NCBI GenBank assembly: GCA_012032575.1
Contig: JAAUSP010000487.1
Span: 1 to 5,869 of the forward strand
Length of the DNA stretch: 5,869 nt
Direction of reading: 5' to 3'
Source: Anaerolineales bacterium
Lineage (GTDB): Bacteria; Chloroflexota; Anaerolineae; 4572-78; J111
How positions within the stretch are numbered: the first letter of the stretch is position 1; every line of letters starts with the position of its first letter. Positions 5,466 to 5,869 of this stretch are shown piece after piece. The position numbers and the translations under genes are program-made. The notes beneath the pieces were generated by a model. It was given only the letters and a program-made list of their open reading frames with translations, was not told the DNA's origin and did no database searches.

Positions 5466-5869
5466 AAGAGTACGCTGCCTTTTCTGCTCCCTGGACTGCG
5501 TTTACGTTTCTTACCGCCGCCATCAATGCCCTTACCTTTTCGTGATCCTTTTTACCCTTCTGCCGCTCCACCCCGCTGCTTACATCAACCCCCCAGGGTT
5601 GAACCACTCGTATCGCTTCGGCCACATTCTCCGGCGTCAGACTCCCGGCCAGCATGATCGGATACCGCCGGGCAATGCTGGCCGCCATCCCCCAATCGGC
5701 GACGTGGCCGGTACCGCCGTAGAGGTTGGGGTGGTAGGCGTCGAGGAGGAGGAGTGGAAGGCTGGAAGGTTGGAAAGTTGGAAGGTTGGAAGGTTGGAAG
5801 GTTGGAAGGTTGGGAAGGTTGGAAGGTTGGAAGGTTGGAAAGTTGATAATATTGGAATGAGAGTTTCGG
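5449..5869 (-). CDS. trpF: Phosphoribosylanthranilate isomerase, C-terminal part (cut by window edge, repeat in its frame)
   Basis: TrpF isomerises phosphoribosylanthranilate to the ribulose form (CdRP), the third step of tryptophan synthesis, in a TIM-barrel fold. The recognisable part starts with LLLLDAYHPNLYGGTG, which holds the catalytic Asp (Asp126 of the Thermotoga enzyme) and a conserved glycine loop. It continues with DWGMAASIARR, then PIMLAGSLTPENVAEAI and GVDVSSGVERQKGKKDHEK, the phosphate-binding end of the barrel. The last ~17 residues extend past the usual terminus and overlap the SDR start. Upstream of the LLLLDAY segment the same frame stays open to the window edge (5869) but reads a repeated PTFQPSNL-like peptide from an 8-bp minisatellite. 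The expected preceding barrel strands are not seen; the nine residues beyond the array (RNSHSNIIN) do not resemble TrpF. The N-terminal half, with its catalytic Cys, is either further right beyond the repeat or lost. Confidence 0.88.
   Translation of the reverse strand, partial: RNSHSNIINFPTFQPSNLPNLPTFQPSNLPTFQPSSLPLLLLDAYHPNLYGGTGHVADWGMAASIARRYPIMLAGSLTPENVAEAIRVVQPWGVDVSSGVERQKGKKDHEKVRALMAAVRNVNAVQGAEKAAYSYEHSA
5755..5843. repeat. 8-bp tandem repeat (TGGAAGGT)n inside the trpF reading frame
   Basis: Eleven consecutive units can be read on the plus strand. The first is TGGAAGGC at 5755; two are TGGAAAGT (5771, 5836); one is nine bases long (TGGGAAGGT at 5811-5819); the other seven are exact TGGAAGGT. 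On the minus strand it is translated as an 8-residue period related to PTFQPSNL. Eight-base units can change number by slippage and would switch the downstream trpF frame on or off. Confidence 0.95.

Overview
All the genes in this window lie on the minus strand and form one compact block of tryptophan metabolism. In transcription order (right to left) they are: the C-terminal part of trpF (phosphoribosylanthranilate isomerase); a long NAD(P)-binding SDR/NmrA-like protein with a C-terminal DUF2867-type domain; trpB (tryptophan synthase beta); trpS (tryptophanyl-tRNA synthetase); a membrane-anchored zinc-ribbon/beta-propeller protein; and the N-terminal part of trpA (tryptophan synthase alpha), which runs off the left edge. 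The rest of trpF lies beyond the right edge. No gap exceeds about 130 bases, and no plus-strand gene is supported.

The source looks like a member of the Chloroflexota, probably Anaerolineae or Caldilineae related. This is inferred from the TrpA/TrpB sequence style, the Thr/Pro-rich extracellular linker after a transmembrane helix, and the abundance of short intergenic repeats. It is a guess from sequence character, not a database result.

Functionally, TrpF acts before indole-glycerol-phosphate formation, TrpA and TrpB carry out the last two steps, and TrpS loads the product onto tRNA-Trp. The cluster is rearranged: trpB and trpA, usually adjacent, are separated by trpS and the propeller gene, and an SDR gene sits between trpF and trpB.

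Two things stand out. First, the block is full of short repeats. An 8-bp-period minisatellite lies in the trpF reading frame. A palindromic GC-rich repeat is inserted in frame in trpB and adds about 17 residues. Two related inverted arrays of 7-bp units flank trpS, one of them supplying the trpB stop codon. Second, three genes contain single-base deletions that break the frame: trpA once, the propeller gene once and trpB three times. Nearly all are at homopolymer runs. Restoring one base at each site gives full, well-conserved proteins, so consensus sequencing error is at least as likely as gene decay. I see no defence, mobile or otherwise unprecedented multi-gene system; the repeat insertions inside essential-pathway genes are the most interesting signal.
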